Shown: positions 23,301 through 35,917 of the stretch, piece by piece
Numbering within the stretch: the stretch's first letter is position 1
How the letters are laid out: every line of letters starts with the position of its first letter
DNA from: Lineus longissimus
Lineage: Eukaryota > Nemertea > Pilidiophora > Heteronemertea > Lineidae
Reading direction: 5' to 3'
DNA: 64,000 nt
NCBI RefSeq assembly: GCF_910592395.1
Contig: NC_088317.1
Coordinates: 1,550,001-1,614,000 of the forward strand
Program-made: the position numbers and the translations under genes
Notes under the pieces: generated by a model
What the model saw: only the letters and a program-made list of their open reading frames with translations
What the model was told of the DNA's origin: nothing
The model's database searches: none

Positions 23301-25463
23301 CCAGTCAGTGTCGTCGCTGTAGATGTGAGTGGAATTACTGTAGCATTTCCTCTGTTTCATCCCCTTGTAAAGGGCATTGCCAGAACGTTTCGTATTCTTG
23401 AAACGAAGTTTCATTACCATGCCAATATGAAGGCTTAGATGTCATCTTCAACGACATGGCAGTTAGCATGGTTGGTGTCGTAGCAGCAGGCGTAAGTGTG
23501 ATTACTATAAACATCTACTTGTCTACTTGGTGAGTCCAACATGACCCCTGTTGTGTCGGAAAGACATAGCTATCATCCTCTTGATATCTGTTTTACACAA
23601 TAGAGATTCCGTAGTGTTTGTTTACGTAACCGATGACTGGAAATATCGTCAACAGCCGAGTCCGGGAGCCCATTCCAATTGTTCCTACGAAATCTTTCCA
23701 TTTATGATTTGTAATTTCTCACAGGACCCTCCAATGGCAATCCTTAATCCCGATGGAACGTTCACTGGAGTAATGGTGGACTATCTTAATGAATATGCCC
23801 AGAAGCTCAACTTCACCTACGAGATCACCAAGCTTATCCGCCATGACGAAGACGGTGGAGGCCAGCGGTACATCTACCCTCACAGCACCATGTGGACTGG
23901 AGCCGTTGGGGACATATTGGTCCAGGTACGTCTTGAGTATCTCTATGACCTTGATATCACAGAGGTTAGCTAGCAATGATATCCAATTTGACTTTCCCGT
24001 TTTCCATCTCTCGCTTCAGGATGCCGTACTGGCAATTGGCGCAATAGGGACAACCATTGAACGCGAGGTGGTGATGGACTTCTCCGAGACAACCTTCCCA
24101 GGCGTCATCAGCATGATGGCAAAGAAACCCAGCATAGAATACGACACTTGGCAATTTCTCAGTCCCTTCTCCTGGAAAATGTGGGTCGGAATAGGCGTGG
24201 TTCTTATCGTTGTCAGCATCGTTGTGACATTTTTGGACTTGCTGGACAAAACCACCCATGATTTCAAAAACTTCCCGGTCAGAGACAGTTTCTATTACAC
24301 AGCATCAATCCTGTTTTTCGGCTCAACAGATCAGAGACCGAATTCTGCTCCAATGAGGTTGCTGATTGGTTTCTTCGTGTTTTTCGCCATTGTTGTGTCG
24401 CAGTCGTACGTTGCAAACATGGCCGCCTTTCTCACAACGAGGCGCAGTGACGAGTCGTTACCAAGGAGTATAGATGCTCTGTCTCGTCAAAGTGCTGTGC
24501 CGTTTGGACTGATGGCCCGGGGTGAGGCAATGGCCATGCTAGCCAGAGCAACAAAAGGTCCGTACTTGTATCTGCGGAACAAATTCGAAGTTGAGGGAAT
24601 TAGTCACCCCAAGGCCCCACCGGAAGGTGACACAAAAAACCCGGGCAAGTCCAAAGCTCGTCGATTCTTTAGCTATGACGAAGCCATTGCCACTGTAAAG
24701 AACGGTAGCTTCATCCTCATCAGCGAAAGTCCTATCACTCGATATTTCGTGCATAAAGACTGTGAATTAGTCGTTGTAGATCAGGACACAGACTCCATAC
24801 GGTATTCTATTGGTATGCCTAAGGGAGCCCTCTTTCGGCGTGAACTTGACAGAGCGATAACGGAAGTTAGAGAGGAGGTGTCACGTGATATCGATATCAT
24901 GGAAAAGTAAGTGATCGTTTTACAATGTGTGGATGTCAATGTACGATTGCATGACATCAAGTTGAGATTTCGTTTTTTTCCTTGGTGTTCTTGATGTTGG
25001 GATGCTTTGCATGCTTACTGATGAGCATTTGTCATAGTCATTCTGAAATTCTTCTTATAGATGGTATGCTGAACCGGACTGCGCTAAAGGAGGGGGCGAC
25101 ACCATGCAAGCCAACATGAAGACCAAACCTCTCATTTGGGAAGAGATGCAAGGACTTTTCATCACGTTAGGTGTCGGTACAGGGCTTGCCTTGGTCTCGG
25201 CAGTCATCGGACACTTCCTCACCCGAGTGATCTATCTCCAAATGTCGAAACGCAAACCGCAGGTCGATGGTGATGTCCGTAGGGGAGAGGATCAGATAGC
25301 GCAAGAGCGGCCGACGGAGACTGCAAGAGGCCCTAACGGAGGGTTGGGCCGAGGGACGAAAGGTATGTCCTCACCAGGGACATCAGCCCGGGCGCGACCA
25401 CTACATTTGACGCCGATGATGCGGCCCCGATCTGATCGAGAAAATTCGGACGATGAACAATAA
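20315..25463 (+). CDS. Ionotropic glutamate receptor subunit, copy A
   Basis: Ten exons: 20315-20456, 20673-20846, 21204-21497, 21910-22115, 22352-22405, 22531-22890, 23142-23324, 23725-23925, 24020-24906, 25061-25463; 967 residues, all phases consistent. A signal peptide (MNVMNPIHLVVFILGVVVGE) is followed by an amino-terminal domain to about residue 430, then S1 (DPPMAILNPDGTFTGVMVDY), M1 (about 590-610), pore loop M2, M3 with SQSYVANMAAFLTTRR (variant of SYTANLAAF), S2, and M4 (about 864-886). The S1 ligand-carboxylate Arg is kept (TTIEREVVMDFS, about residue 553), as is an S2 acidic residue (LISESPITRYF). The S2 Gly-Ser-Thr motif is replaced by R-G-E-A-M. The pore has Phe at the Q/R site. 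It is a ligand-gated cation channel subunit at the plasma membrane. It is clearly not NMDA type; assignment to AMPA/kainate/delta versus invertebrate epsilon or lambda classes is open. Tandem partner: 27260-32912. Confidence 0.93.
23440..23520 (+). pseudogene. Intronic duplicate of the 3' end of iGluR-A exon 7
   Basis: The stretch gatgtcatcttcaacgacat through gcgtaagtgtgattact repeats, with changes, the last part of exon 7 and its donor (about 23279-23345). The donor copy reads gcgtaagt. It is probably inactive, as skipping it keeps the reading frame shared with copy B. Confidence 0.6.
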
Positions 25464-27259
25464 GTCTGCGTGTTTCTAAACTTTGATATGTTTTAAACCA
25501 AGCATAGATTGACCCATATACTTGTCTCTGTATCAGCTATGGTTATTTTACCTCGATATTGAATGTATATAATGTCATATTGTCCATAATTTAGCAAATT
25601 TACCAAAATAGCTGTTTGTCTTAATTCTGACGTACACATTTTTCCCGGCACTTTCTCGGGCAGGCTGCTCGGTAAGTTGGAGGACCTGCTTGAATACCTA
25701 AGACCTGATAAGTATTATCGATCAGCTGATCCTCCAGGGTGATCTGGGAGGACGAGATCGGCTGCGTTGGAGCGATGTGATAATGACAACAACTGGATGT
25801 CAAATGAATGAGCTGTTCTAGTTCTATAACAACGCAAAATCGGCGCTAACAATTGTTGGTCCGTTTAACCTGGTAACCTCGATGTTGAATTACCCTGGTG
25901 TACGGTTTCAAATGTATACACCTACCAACGGCAGTATGCATCCTTGCCAATAAGCCTGCTATAAAGTAGGGCTATGATAGTTTGATTTCACTGATTAGAT
26001 ACAACAGACCGCTCGTAATTCTCTGCACATTTTCCTCCACCATGAAGCTTATATTGACTAACCTTTACGTTATTTCGGTAAGTGCATTGCGTTTATATGC
26101 CCTTGCCTATTCAGGCCAATGAAAGCCATTTCGTGGGGGTCGATGCAATCAGGATTTGCCCTGATAAACCCTTTGATAAGACAGAAGAACAATGGGCATT
26201 CAGGTCTAGGTGCTAGCGGGCTTTGTTTGCAGACAATAGATCGCGTGTTGGGCCTGGTCTGAATTCTCCTTAGCGAGGTCAGGGGCATACTGAACTTCCA
26301 GCGGTATTGCCTCCGTAGCCTCCGCCCATATTGACGCGTGTTGTCTGAAAGCTGAGCAATGTCAATACATTGAGGGTAAAGATGGGTAAGGACAGAATAA
26401 CGTTACGTGGTTGTCCGCACTTCCTATAAATATAGGTTGCCCTTACCCCTCAGTGTCCTCGACCCATCGTCAAGAAAAGGAAGCATGCTGCCCGCAAGAA
26501 AACTTATTTCAAATTTGATGCTTAGAAGCTTGATTAGACTTTAAGGAGAAGAGAAAAGAACTTCGGATCAGTGTTTCTTTTCCCCAGGCGTTTCGCTAAT
26601 TAAACAGTGGATCAGGAGGTGTATAGACCTGTTCAGCAGCCCTCTCACCAGTGTAACGTGAACATGTAGCTTGTACATGTTGGACGAGGATTCAAATGCT
26701 ACATATATTATCGTCTAACAAGAAAATATACTGCCGTGAACTTTAGGCAAATAGCTGGAAAATATTTTTAAGACCTTGTCGAGATTGGTGGTGGGTTACA
26801 GCAGTTGGCCTTACCTTGAGAACGGTGAGTGATTTCATACCGTTTGTTATTTCCATTTTGCTGAGGCAAGATGGTACATGGAAATTCAAATAGACCGCTA
26901 GCGCGCATAGTCGGAAGTGAAATTAATCAGGCCTTCGTTTATTAATATTCAACTTATCGTGCTGAATACAGGTTCACCCAAAAGTATAAGGTAAGTTACG
27001 GTGCCAGTCAGATGTATCACATATGGGGCCTCCTTTGGGCCGAGCGTTGTCGGACCCGGCCGCGGCGGCGACAACACAAACACGTGCTAGTTGTATCCGA
27101 CCTTCATGTAGTCTTGATGGAGTCTTTAGCAAACACGAGTCGACATTATGTTGCCGCGCCAACATGTATGTCACGTTGTTAATTATTGGTTAAAATCTTA
27201 CTTCTGTGCTCCTCTTAAATATCAAATTTCCCTTTTTAGATTATTGACTGGTGAAAAAA
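25464..27259. other. Spacer between the two iGluR genes
   Basis: Contains the dispersed repeat at 26085-26370 and the presumed promoter of copy B. No other gene recognised. Confidence 0.45.
26085..26370 (+). repeat. Dispersed repeat, family F
   Basis: The core from about 26120 to 26260 matches 42700-42830 and the reverse complement of 6768-6905. The segment 26285-26370 (acttccagcggtattgcctc and following) matches 62045-62125. It therefore appears to be the longest copy here. Confidence 0.7.
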
Positions 27260-30200
27260 ATGAATGCTATCCACTTGATAACCGTGGTTTTGATAACAAT
27301 CGGAGATCAAAGCTCAGCAGTCGATGCATCAGAGGATGGATCTATACTGATAGGTAGGGGCGAACATATATTGATAGGTAGGGGTAAACATACTTTTACT
27401 AAAAGGGAATGAAGAAACTTTGACGGTGATGCCGAGTCAGCATGGCCAGTACAAACCCTGCAACCATGTCAGGGATCACCACTAATTTTGCGTCGAATAA
27501 GTGTCGAGTTTCGAGCGGACAGAACTTTTCCTCCCCGTTGCCTTCTGTCGACCAGACCAGACTTTCTGTCGTATAGAAATGGTATCTCTCTGCATCTGAA
27601 GCAACATCATTGGTATCTATGATTGCTAATGAACCTAATGAAATCTTGGTTTAATCCTTCAGGTTTCATTTCTGAGAGTGCTGAAGACGAGAAGGATGGC
27701 GTAGAGCACATTGAGGGTTACTTTCAACACTTGTACGATGCAGCAGGCGACCCAACGCCTCGGCGGCTGAATGTTACAACCTTCCGTATGGATGTCATCG
27801 AGAAGAACAGGGATTGGGGGAAACTAATCGTTGATTGTGAGTTATGCTGACTGAGTTTTTTCATTCCCAGTGCAGGTAGCTTTTTGAAAGTTTCAGCTTT
27901 CGAATGAAAATGAACTCAGAATAAATTGTTGGTATTATGCCATGAACTCGAGACTGTATAGCTCAGAGTATATATAAAAGAAATGTAGGACTATAACTGC
28001 TTGGTTTGTCAGCAGTTGTGGTTCATTGTCGACTTTTACAGCAATGTTTCACTTTTACTAAGAAATGCTGACCGGCAGTCTAACACACTGTCGGTCTATC
28101 TATACTGCGCTGGTGAAGCAAGTTATTTTTGCCTCTGATCAGATTGACCCATAAATCGGGAAGTCATGCTTTTGCTAAGAATTGGTTGACTTAACCTGGG
28201 TAGATTTTTGGATTATTATTTCAAATAATGATGTATTTCAGTGACCAAATTCGTCAGCCTTTCCCCTGCAATGATCATCGGCGCCTACAGGCAAGAAATT
28301 GACCAGCTCATCCCGCCGGACATCCCCCACATCGTGACAGGACACAAGGCATTCCTGAACAACATCGACATCGGCAAATCGAAAGGAAATGAGAATGTTT
28401 GTTGGCTGACTGGTGTTGGGAACAATGTCATCAGCTTGCTGCCACCACTGAATACATTCCTGACTCCCCTGCAGAAGTACCTGCTTGATGCGAGTTGGCC
28501 TCGTAGGATAGTAGTCGTAATCATGGAGAAAGAAGGTCAGTAAAAAACAGTAAGCGTGGCGTATGGGTTCAGACCTACATCATTTTTGGTCGAACGACAC
28601 TCCAGAGTCCCATTGTTTAGTGCAGATAGTACAGTTCTTATTCCCCAGAAAAAGCTTCTTTGGTTTTTTGGAAATTCAGCATATTGTGTGTCTTCGACGA
28701 GCGTAACAGAATTTGACTTGGAGAATTGCAGCATCATGCCCCATGAAACGAATGCAACGATCGGACATTACTAGATGTGTTTTAGGGTCAATGTCAACAA
28801 TACAAAATGAGTACCTTTTCAGAGGATATGATCCAGTTCAACAGTGGGTTATCAGCAGGTTCAGACAGCCTCCAATTCGTCCGGATACTGATAAGAAAAG
28901 ACGCCCCCTACTGGACGAGGAACGATCGACTGGTTGAAGCACAGAAACTGGCAACACCTCACTTAGTTATCCATAGTTACGACTTGGACTATATCCTCCA
29001 GATAATTATAGGGGTAAGTTGGATATCTTCGGGCACCCTCTCGAAACGTGTTTTACCTTTAAAAACCCAAAAAGGTTTCCAAAAAAAGTTGAACTGAACG
29101 TATGACTTGTTCCAGTGTTGTCCTAAAGGTGCAGATCTTCTTGATTTGATATCATCTATAAAGCAACATATTCATTACGGTATTTTTTATTGTTTCATTA
29201 CGATATATTCCATTTTTAGGCTCAAGACCTGAATATGGCGACTTACCTGTACAGATGGTACCTGACATACCCGGTAGGTGTTTTGGCCTTAAAATACTTT
29301 CAGAACTCGTAAAGTCCATTTTTCCTTGACTAAGGCCAGCTCCGTCACTTAAGTGGTCGTTTCGACGAAAATGATGCACTCTTCTGCCGTAACTACACAA
29401 GAAAACACCCCGTATTTTGTCACGTTGACTGATCGATTTTCAAAGAATGATTCGACAGCGTATGTATACGTAGTCCTTTGAACGTATTGTCGTCGTGGCT
29501 TGAATTCGTTTGCCGAGTCAAGCCAGCAAAGATGAGAGTGGACTACTGATAGCCTTGATGCTTACCAAAGCTTTACTGATCTTCAGGATATCAAAGGCCT
29601 GGATGATGAACTTAGTACATTCTTCCTCAGCCATTATTCAAACGTAACGGGATTTCAACTTGTGGACAGAGAAAAAATGAGTCAAGCCATGCCCGTTAAA
29701 GGCAATGGGTTCCAGCATGCCATCATCCACGATGCCATGAAGTTATTGGTGGAAGCCACGACTTTGCGGAATGACCAGACTTCAATCGTGATTGAAGATT
29801 TCTTTGAAATATTAGAGGTAAGGCGTCAATCGTCTCTCCAGACGTAACGTGTATGGCATAACTACATCGGTGTAGTATACATTTTCACTGTACATCCACA
29901 GAAAATGAAGAAGAAATGTCGCCCGTGATTTCACACGAGTTAGGCAGTTACTTAAGTCATTGATAGAAATTAAAATTCTAGAAGGGCCACGCAGGATCCC
30001 TCACGGGAATCCAAGTTATATCGTCCTTAAAATAGCCCCTAAAAAGAAATTGTTGACAAGTACATGCACTGCTACGTATTTCAGAGTGGTTTCAATGGGA
30101 GTACAGGGTCCTATGGAAAAGCCAGCCTCACCAATCCACTAACGAAGGAACGCCAGTTCTGCCGGATACGGTCTTCTTACGAGTGGATGGCGTTCGAAGG

Positions 30201-32912
30201 AGGAGAATTCAACAAGGTAACTGCCTCCGCTCAGTGTCGGCACGAGGTTGGCATTGATCAAATCTGTCACACTTTGGATCGGATCTTTGATTTAAGGTTA
30301 CACCCCACTTCTCCCTCTTGTATGATAACAGATAGTACTCAGCGAAATTGCAGCGAAGCAATGAAAGCTTCGGGCGCTAAAATTGTGATAACTCCACAAC
30401 TGTCGAAAGTAGATGACTTGCGGCTCTTTTCTCCATCGGATCAGCTGCACATATATCGAATCCCTAAAATTCAATTACGTATGTAGTAAGATATTTCCGA
30501 TCTTCCAAACTTTTCGTGTTTTGTTCCAGATAGGGCAGTATTTCCACGACAACAACAGAACCGCTCGGAGGCCTTCTTTGATAAATATCCTGTCGATCAG
30601 CAATTGGATAAGGCCAGAACAATTTTCGCTAAAGGCGCCAAATCTAACGTACCAAGCGAAACCGAAGGCCCGGATGCCTATCTTCAACAACATGCCTGTT
30701 AGTGTAACTGCCGTTGATGTGAGTAGAGGCAAATCATTTATGTCCGATGGTTCAAAATAACTGGGTGATCTTTTGCAAGAGTTGTAGAATGCTGATACTT
30801 ATAAAAGACTGACCATTTCCTTTAGGCCTAACGACTCCCCATGAAAGCTGCAAAGATGGTGTACTTTATAACCTTGTAACATGTAAAGCTATCATCATTT
30901 TTTTAGGATCCACCCATGACAATACTTCAGCCAGATGGAACCTACACTGGGGTAATGGTGGACTATCTCGATGAATACGCGCAGAAGCTCAACTTTACGT
31001 ACGAGATAACGAAGCTTGTTCGTCATGATGAGGACGGTGGAGGCAGGAGGTACCTCGGTAGGGAAGGAGTCATTGTGACAGGTGCTGTTAGGGATATATT
31101 AGAGCAGGTGGGTCGCATCTGTGAGAAAAGATGCCTCTGTTATGTTATGATACATCAAGGTGTGAATGAAACAAAAAAGTAGCGTTCAATATCACAGTAA
31201 AAAAAGATAGTGGGTGATATGAATAAAAACTATGTAGTAATACTTTTACTTCAGTGTTGGTCAGAAAGGTTTAGTGTACATGTACATGACATTTTTCAGT
31301 ATAAGCCTTTACTAGTCTTTATGCCACCCATCTTCTTTTCCGTTCACCGGTGCTGCCATTCCGGGATCACACATAAAGTAGGCCTGCTCGTTCATTTGAA
31401 TTTGTTCTAATCTCTCAATCACAAGCTTTATGTTCCTGGTGATAAACCTTTACCAAACTCTTTCCTTCAGGATGCAGTTCTAGCCATCGGAGCCATAGGA
31501 TCAACAATACAGCGAGAGGTGGTGATTGATTTCTCAGAAACAACCTTTCCAGGCGTCATCAGCCTCCTGGCGAAAAAGCCAAAGATCGCCTACGACACGT
31601 GGCAATTCCTGAGCCCATTTACTTGGAAAATGTGGCTCGCCCTTGGTGTAGCTCTTGTCGTTATCAGTATAGTGGTTACATTTTTGGACCTGTTGGACAA
31701 AAGCACCCACGACTTGAAAGACTTTCCCGTCAGAGACAGTTTCTACTATACAGCGTCTATCTTATTTTTCGGCTCGACCGACCAGAATCCAAACTCTGCC
31801 CCAATGCGTCTCTTTATCGGCTTCGTGGCCTTCTTCGCTATCGTCGTGTCACAGTCATACGTAGCCAACATGGCCGCCTTCCTCACAACGAGGCGCGATG
31901 ACGAATCGTTGCCAATGACTATCGACGCCCTCTCTCGACAAAACGCCGTACCTTTCGGATTAATGGCAACCGGCGAGGCCATGCAACTGTTGGCTCGGGC
32001 GAGGAAAGGCCCGTATTTGTTTCTCTGGAACAAACTAGCTAGTACGACTAATGCTGTCCATAGAACTGCAGCGCAACAAATGGACCACAAGCAACCCCTC
32101 GCTCGAATATTCTTTGACTATGACGAAGCTATTGAGACTGTAAAGAATGGTAGCTTCATCTTCATAAGTGAAAGCCCTATAACAAAGTATTTCGTGCACA
32201 GGAGCTGCGATTTGGTGGTTCGTGACCAAGATCCCGATGCCGTGAGGTACTCCATTGGAATGCCCAAAGGCGCCCTCTTTCGGCCAGAACTGGACAGAGT
32301 GATAACGGAAGTTAGAGAGGAGGTTTCACGTGATGTTGACATCATTGATAAGTAAGTAGACTTTTTGTGATGTACATGTGTACTAAGTTCCATTAGCCTC
32401 ATTGGTTTTGCCCATTCTCTCGAAATATAGATAAAAGCACTCGCCGATGATCAACTTCTTGCCCGAGCATCTTCTGTTGCAGCGAGGGTTTTCAACCTTC
32501 TTTTTAAGGGATGTGTCTTGCTTTCTTTAGGTGGTATGCGGAACCGGAATGTGCGAAAGGTGGCGGACACTCCATGCAGGAGAACATGAAAACCCTACCT
32601 CTCCTTTGGGGAGAAATGAAAGGTCTTTTCATCACACTTGGTATTGGTGCCGGGTTCGCCTTGATCTCTGCTCTTGTAGGACACTTCCTTACACGGGCGA
32701 AGCTGCCTAAACCAAAACGGAAAAAGAAGGCTGACAGAGCAGTGCAAGAAGATCAGGAGCCCCCATCAGAATGTCATAACGGACCAGGTGGAGGCTTGGG
32801 GCATGGAACAGAGAATTCGGCTTCGCCGGCGACTTCAGCCCTGGCCCGGCCGCTAGAGATGACGCCAATGGCCCGACTACAATCGGATCATGGAGATGCG
32901 GATGAACTATAG
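27260..32912 (+). CDS. Ionotropic glutamate receptor subunit, copy B
   Basis: Eleven exons: 27260-27353, 27663-27836, 28242-28535, 28823-29013, 29220-29273, 29587-29817, 30085-30216, 30530-30718, 30907-31107, 31471-32351, 32531-32912; 940 residues, in frame throughout. The start has two nearby ATGs; the first (27260) gives a hydrophobic leader (MNAIHLITVVLITIGDQSSA). Domain order and exon borders match copy A except that exons 6 and 7 here correspond to a single exon in A. Key features are shared: Arg in STIQREVVIDFS, M3 SQSYVANMAAFLTTRR, Phe at the pore Q/R site, the ISESPITKYF segment, and M4 GLFITLGIGAGFALIS. The cytoplasmic C-tails differ more (KPKRKKK here). The high similarity of coding exons but not introns indicates a tandem duplication that is not very recent. 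Both copies look functional and could form heteromers. Confidence 0.93.
31210..31331. mobile_element. MITE-like element, family C, in iGluR-B intron 9
   Basis: Left end gtgggtgatatgaataaaaac and right end agtctttatgccacccat are imperfect inverted repeats. The interior (ttttacttcagtgttggtca) matches the copy at 49066-49197. Confidence 0.65.
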
Positions 32913-33181
32913 GGTCATGTTATACTCTAGTTTCACCGATCTAAGATCGATTCTGAATATTCAAGAAACGGGAGATATTTATACGCATAGTCAAATGATC
33001 ATATTCAGTTTGGAAGGACAGTAGGTTGGCGACAACAATTCGTCCGACGGTCGTGGCGTCATGTGTAAGGGTAATGTTTGACCTTTCTCCATCCCACTAC
33101 GTTTGACAAAGGAGCATTTTAAGGAAGCTAACCCGGGTTGAAAATCTTTCATTTAGATTATTGGCCTCCGTCTCGCTTTCT

Positions 33182-35316
33182 TCAGATGGCGGATGTCCCC
33201 GCAAGCTGGATGAAGATCTTGAAGTAGTCCGCCTTGTCAACTTTGACTGAAATATAAATGAGAAATATTTTAACAAGAAAAGGAAGAATATGTTGAAGCC
33301 GTTTCGAACTGGATCGTCATTCGACAAGACGAGGGTATGGATATCCCCGCATTTGTAGACACTATAAACAAACTATAGCATAATTCCTTGCAAAGTCAAA
33401 ACTTGAACGATACGCCATTCCATAGTGGTATGAAGACAAAGGAGAAGAAGAAATTTACTGCGATCCCACTCAGCCACAGTATCGTCATTGGAAAACAGTA
33501 TAACGGGTATATCGCCGCTTTCATATTCGTTGTAACAACTAGCATCGCGGTCTGCATAGTCTAGGACTACCAACCAGCCCATGTCATCATCGCAAGGCCC
33601 ATCACCATAACGGTTGCTGATGAAAAACCGCCTCATTGACGTCAATGTATCGCTTTGACTAAAACTGCAATGAAAGAGAAATCTATTCAAAAGTCGGCTT
33701 CGTGTCACTGAATTACGTGTGGCCAGCAGGAATGGTCCTGCGCAGTGCACTGTAACTCCAGAAGGCAGAGTTGGACTTGTAAAACTTGGCGTGACGTACT
33801 TTTACATTTGTAGTGACTTAATGACTAGTTTGACCAAAAAGTCACTGACATAAATATAAACACTCGTGTGGTCTTGCGCTGGAAGTGTCACTAGCTATTT
33901 ATATGTTAGCTTCTCATCTGCATATTAAAATATGATTATAATGAAAATTCATCTATCGCTACTTTTATGATACTCACTATCCACTCACTCACTCACTCCT
34001 ACAACTAGCAACTTGACATGTCTATGTCATTTGTGTCACGTATACTCACTATCCAAAGATACTAAAATAGTTGAACGCGCTCCCGATAATATCTGTCCAA
34101 GAAGACTCCTCCAGCCTTCTGTGGGAGAACCAAGAGAATTTATCGCTGTCCACGCCATCAAATGTTACAAAGCCCTCCTCGGTCTGCCCTTTAATGACAG
34201 ATAACTTCACCTGAAAACATGGATGATGTCATTCAAGAAGCCATCAGCTACCAGATGTTATATTATTAATATGTGTACATTTATATAGTTGACATGCGGG
34301 CTGAACGTCAACTTCTCAACAAAAAATGTTCAACAGCTACATGTACATGTACATGTACATGCATACATGTTGTATTAACTATAGGCGGAGTTTTTTTAAA
34401 CACTACAAGGGAGCCCGGTGTAACATCTGTGGTTGTTTCCCATGTGTCAGTGTTTCCAAACAATAGGCAGCTAGAGAGACCATGACTTTTCAATAGGGGG
34501 GATACACAGAAAAACTTGTCAATCTATTTTTGAGCGTTCCCAAACAATGAGGGGAAACACTCAAAAACAGAAACACTCAAAAACATTACACCGGTCTTTG
34601 AGCTTGTATAGTTCGCGATGTTTTGCTACCTTGCTTATGTTAGTATCGCGCCATCTTTCCACCAATTCGCTTTTGTAATGACAGTTGCACGTCTCGCTGT
34701 ATACACTGTCCACAGGAGTCGAGTTGGAGGATGTCCAGAGTTCATAGACTCTCTTGCCGATCCCTGCTTGGCCAATGAAAACCGTGATCCAGGCGTCCGC
34801 TAAAATATAGGAAACCATCCAATCGAAACAGATACATGTATATCTAGGAATCTAATGTTCAGCTTATGCCTACACGTACGAGATTACAAGAATAATCCTT
34901 TATTGATTAGGCCTCAGACTTAGCGCTTCATCTTTCAAGATTGCGTCTTACACTGCTGGTCTTGCTATATACATGTATAGGTTGACAAGCATCGAACATC
35001 CCGCTGAGCCAATATCATTTATAAAAATAAACCCACCTCTTATACTGGTAACAGTTCCTTCAACTTCACTTCCAATCGTTAGCATGCCATTCCCATCCAA
35101 GCCTTTGCAAGTTCCCGTATGTAGGTCAAACATGGCCGCCGCGCAATCCATCTTGTTTTCGCAGTTTATGACACATGCAAGTACTGAGTCACATGGTTTG
35201 GAAAACAGGTCGGTGCCATAAAATGTACGATTTTCAAAAACGTTGTAATGATGGTTCCCAGTTGAGAAATCAGTCTGAATGAACGTGACGAAGACGACGA
35301 AAAGGTACGAAACCAT
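33182..35316 (-). CDS. Secreted PAN/apple-like protein with C-terminal WFS-FSI-GWLVV domain
   Basis: Five exons read on the minus strand: 35316-35037, 34799-34630, 34210-34050, 33664-33459, 33246-33182; phases 1, 0, 2, 1; 293 residues. The true ATG is at 35316, giving a signal peptide MVSYLFVVFVTFIQTDFSTG. Exon 1 continues with a PAN/apple-like cysteine module (CDSVLACVINCENKMDC). The rest matches a C-terminal domain I know from uncharacterised secreted proteins of marine invertebrates: FDGVDSDKFSWFS, ESSWTDI, NYFSIFG, RRFFISNRYGDG, DDDMGWLVVLDY, PVILFSNDD, and a final DYFKIFIQL. PAN modules bind proteins or carbohydrates, so an extracellular recognition or matrix role is likely but unproven. 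Intron 2 (34211-34629) contains a family E element; two microsatellites lie at 33972-33998 (inside intron 3) and 34338-34360 (inside intron 2). Confidence 0.85.
33972..33998. repeat. Microsatellite, (actc)n-like
   Basis: Repeated cactcactcactcac units with one interruption, in an intron of the PAN-like gene. Confidence 0.8.
34338..34360. repeat. Microsatellite, (tacatg)n
   Basis: Nearly four units of tacatg, self-complementary, inside an intron of the PAN-like gene. Confidence 0.85.
34415..34595. mobile_element. MITE-like element, family E
   Basis: It starts ccggtgtaa and ends ttacaccgg. The interior (gagaccatgacttttca) is shared with 42408-42510. It sits in intron 2 of the PAN-like gene. 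Confidence 0.65.
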
Positions 35317-35917
35317 AATTTTCTTGTGCAAGAACTAAAGTCAAGAAGAAACTACAGTACGCAGTCGATCAAATTGGCATCACAATTCCTTCAAATTTCT
35401 GTCCCTTAGAGTTGGCTAATGATGGTCTTGAAATGGAGCTCTTATGGCGATCTCTTGTTGTTCATGTGAACCTGCATCAATCAGACCGTAAGGTTTTGTT
35501 TACGTATACGTAATATCAATAATAATAATAACTTATCTTCATTTACTCTTGGCAATCAATAACCGGAGAATATTAGAACAATTCTCGACATCCTGTGAAA
35601 ATACATAAGCAAACATCTTCTAAATTATTCAATGATTAGATTGGCATGATTCGGATACCATACCCATCCATGGTGATTAAAAGTATCGGTTTAACTTTTG
35701 CGACACAATAGAAACAAGGCACTCCCATTACAGTGTTGAAGGGGGAATTTGTACCACGTTGGCTGCCCGTCACAAGACTCGTAAGATGCAGCGCAGGGTC
35801 GTGTTATGTTGGATACTAATAGAAAACGCCAATCAGCTGTTTAAGAGTAAGTGGTGTATTTGTTCAAATTCGATGAAAGCAACAAGAAAATCGGTGACAA
35901 AAATGCGACGAGTTTTC
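35317..35917. other. Intergenic, between PAN-like gene and DEG/ENaC gene
   Basis: Promoter side of the PAN-like gene and 3' side of the channel gene, both on the minus strand. Nothing else recognised. Confidence 0.4.

Noticed and set aside
33977-34360. Short direct repeats considered as a CRISPR-like array
   Set aside because: They are simple microsatellites without spacers, in introns of a eukaryotic gene.
35037-35331. Upstream start at 35331 for the PAN-like protein
   Set aside because: That codon is TTG; the first ATG at 35316 gives a good signal peptide.
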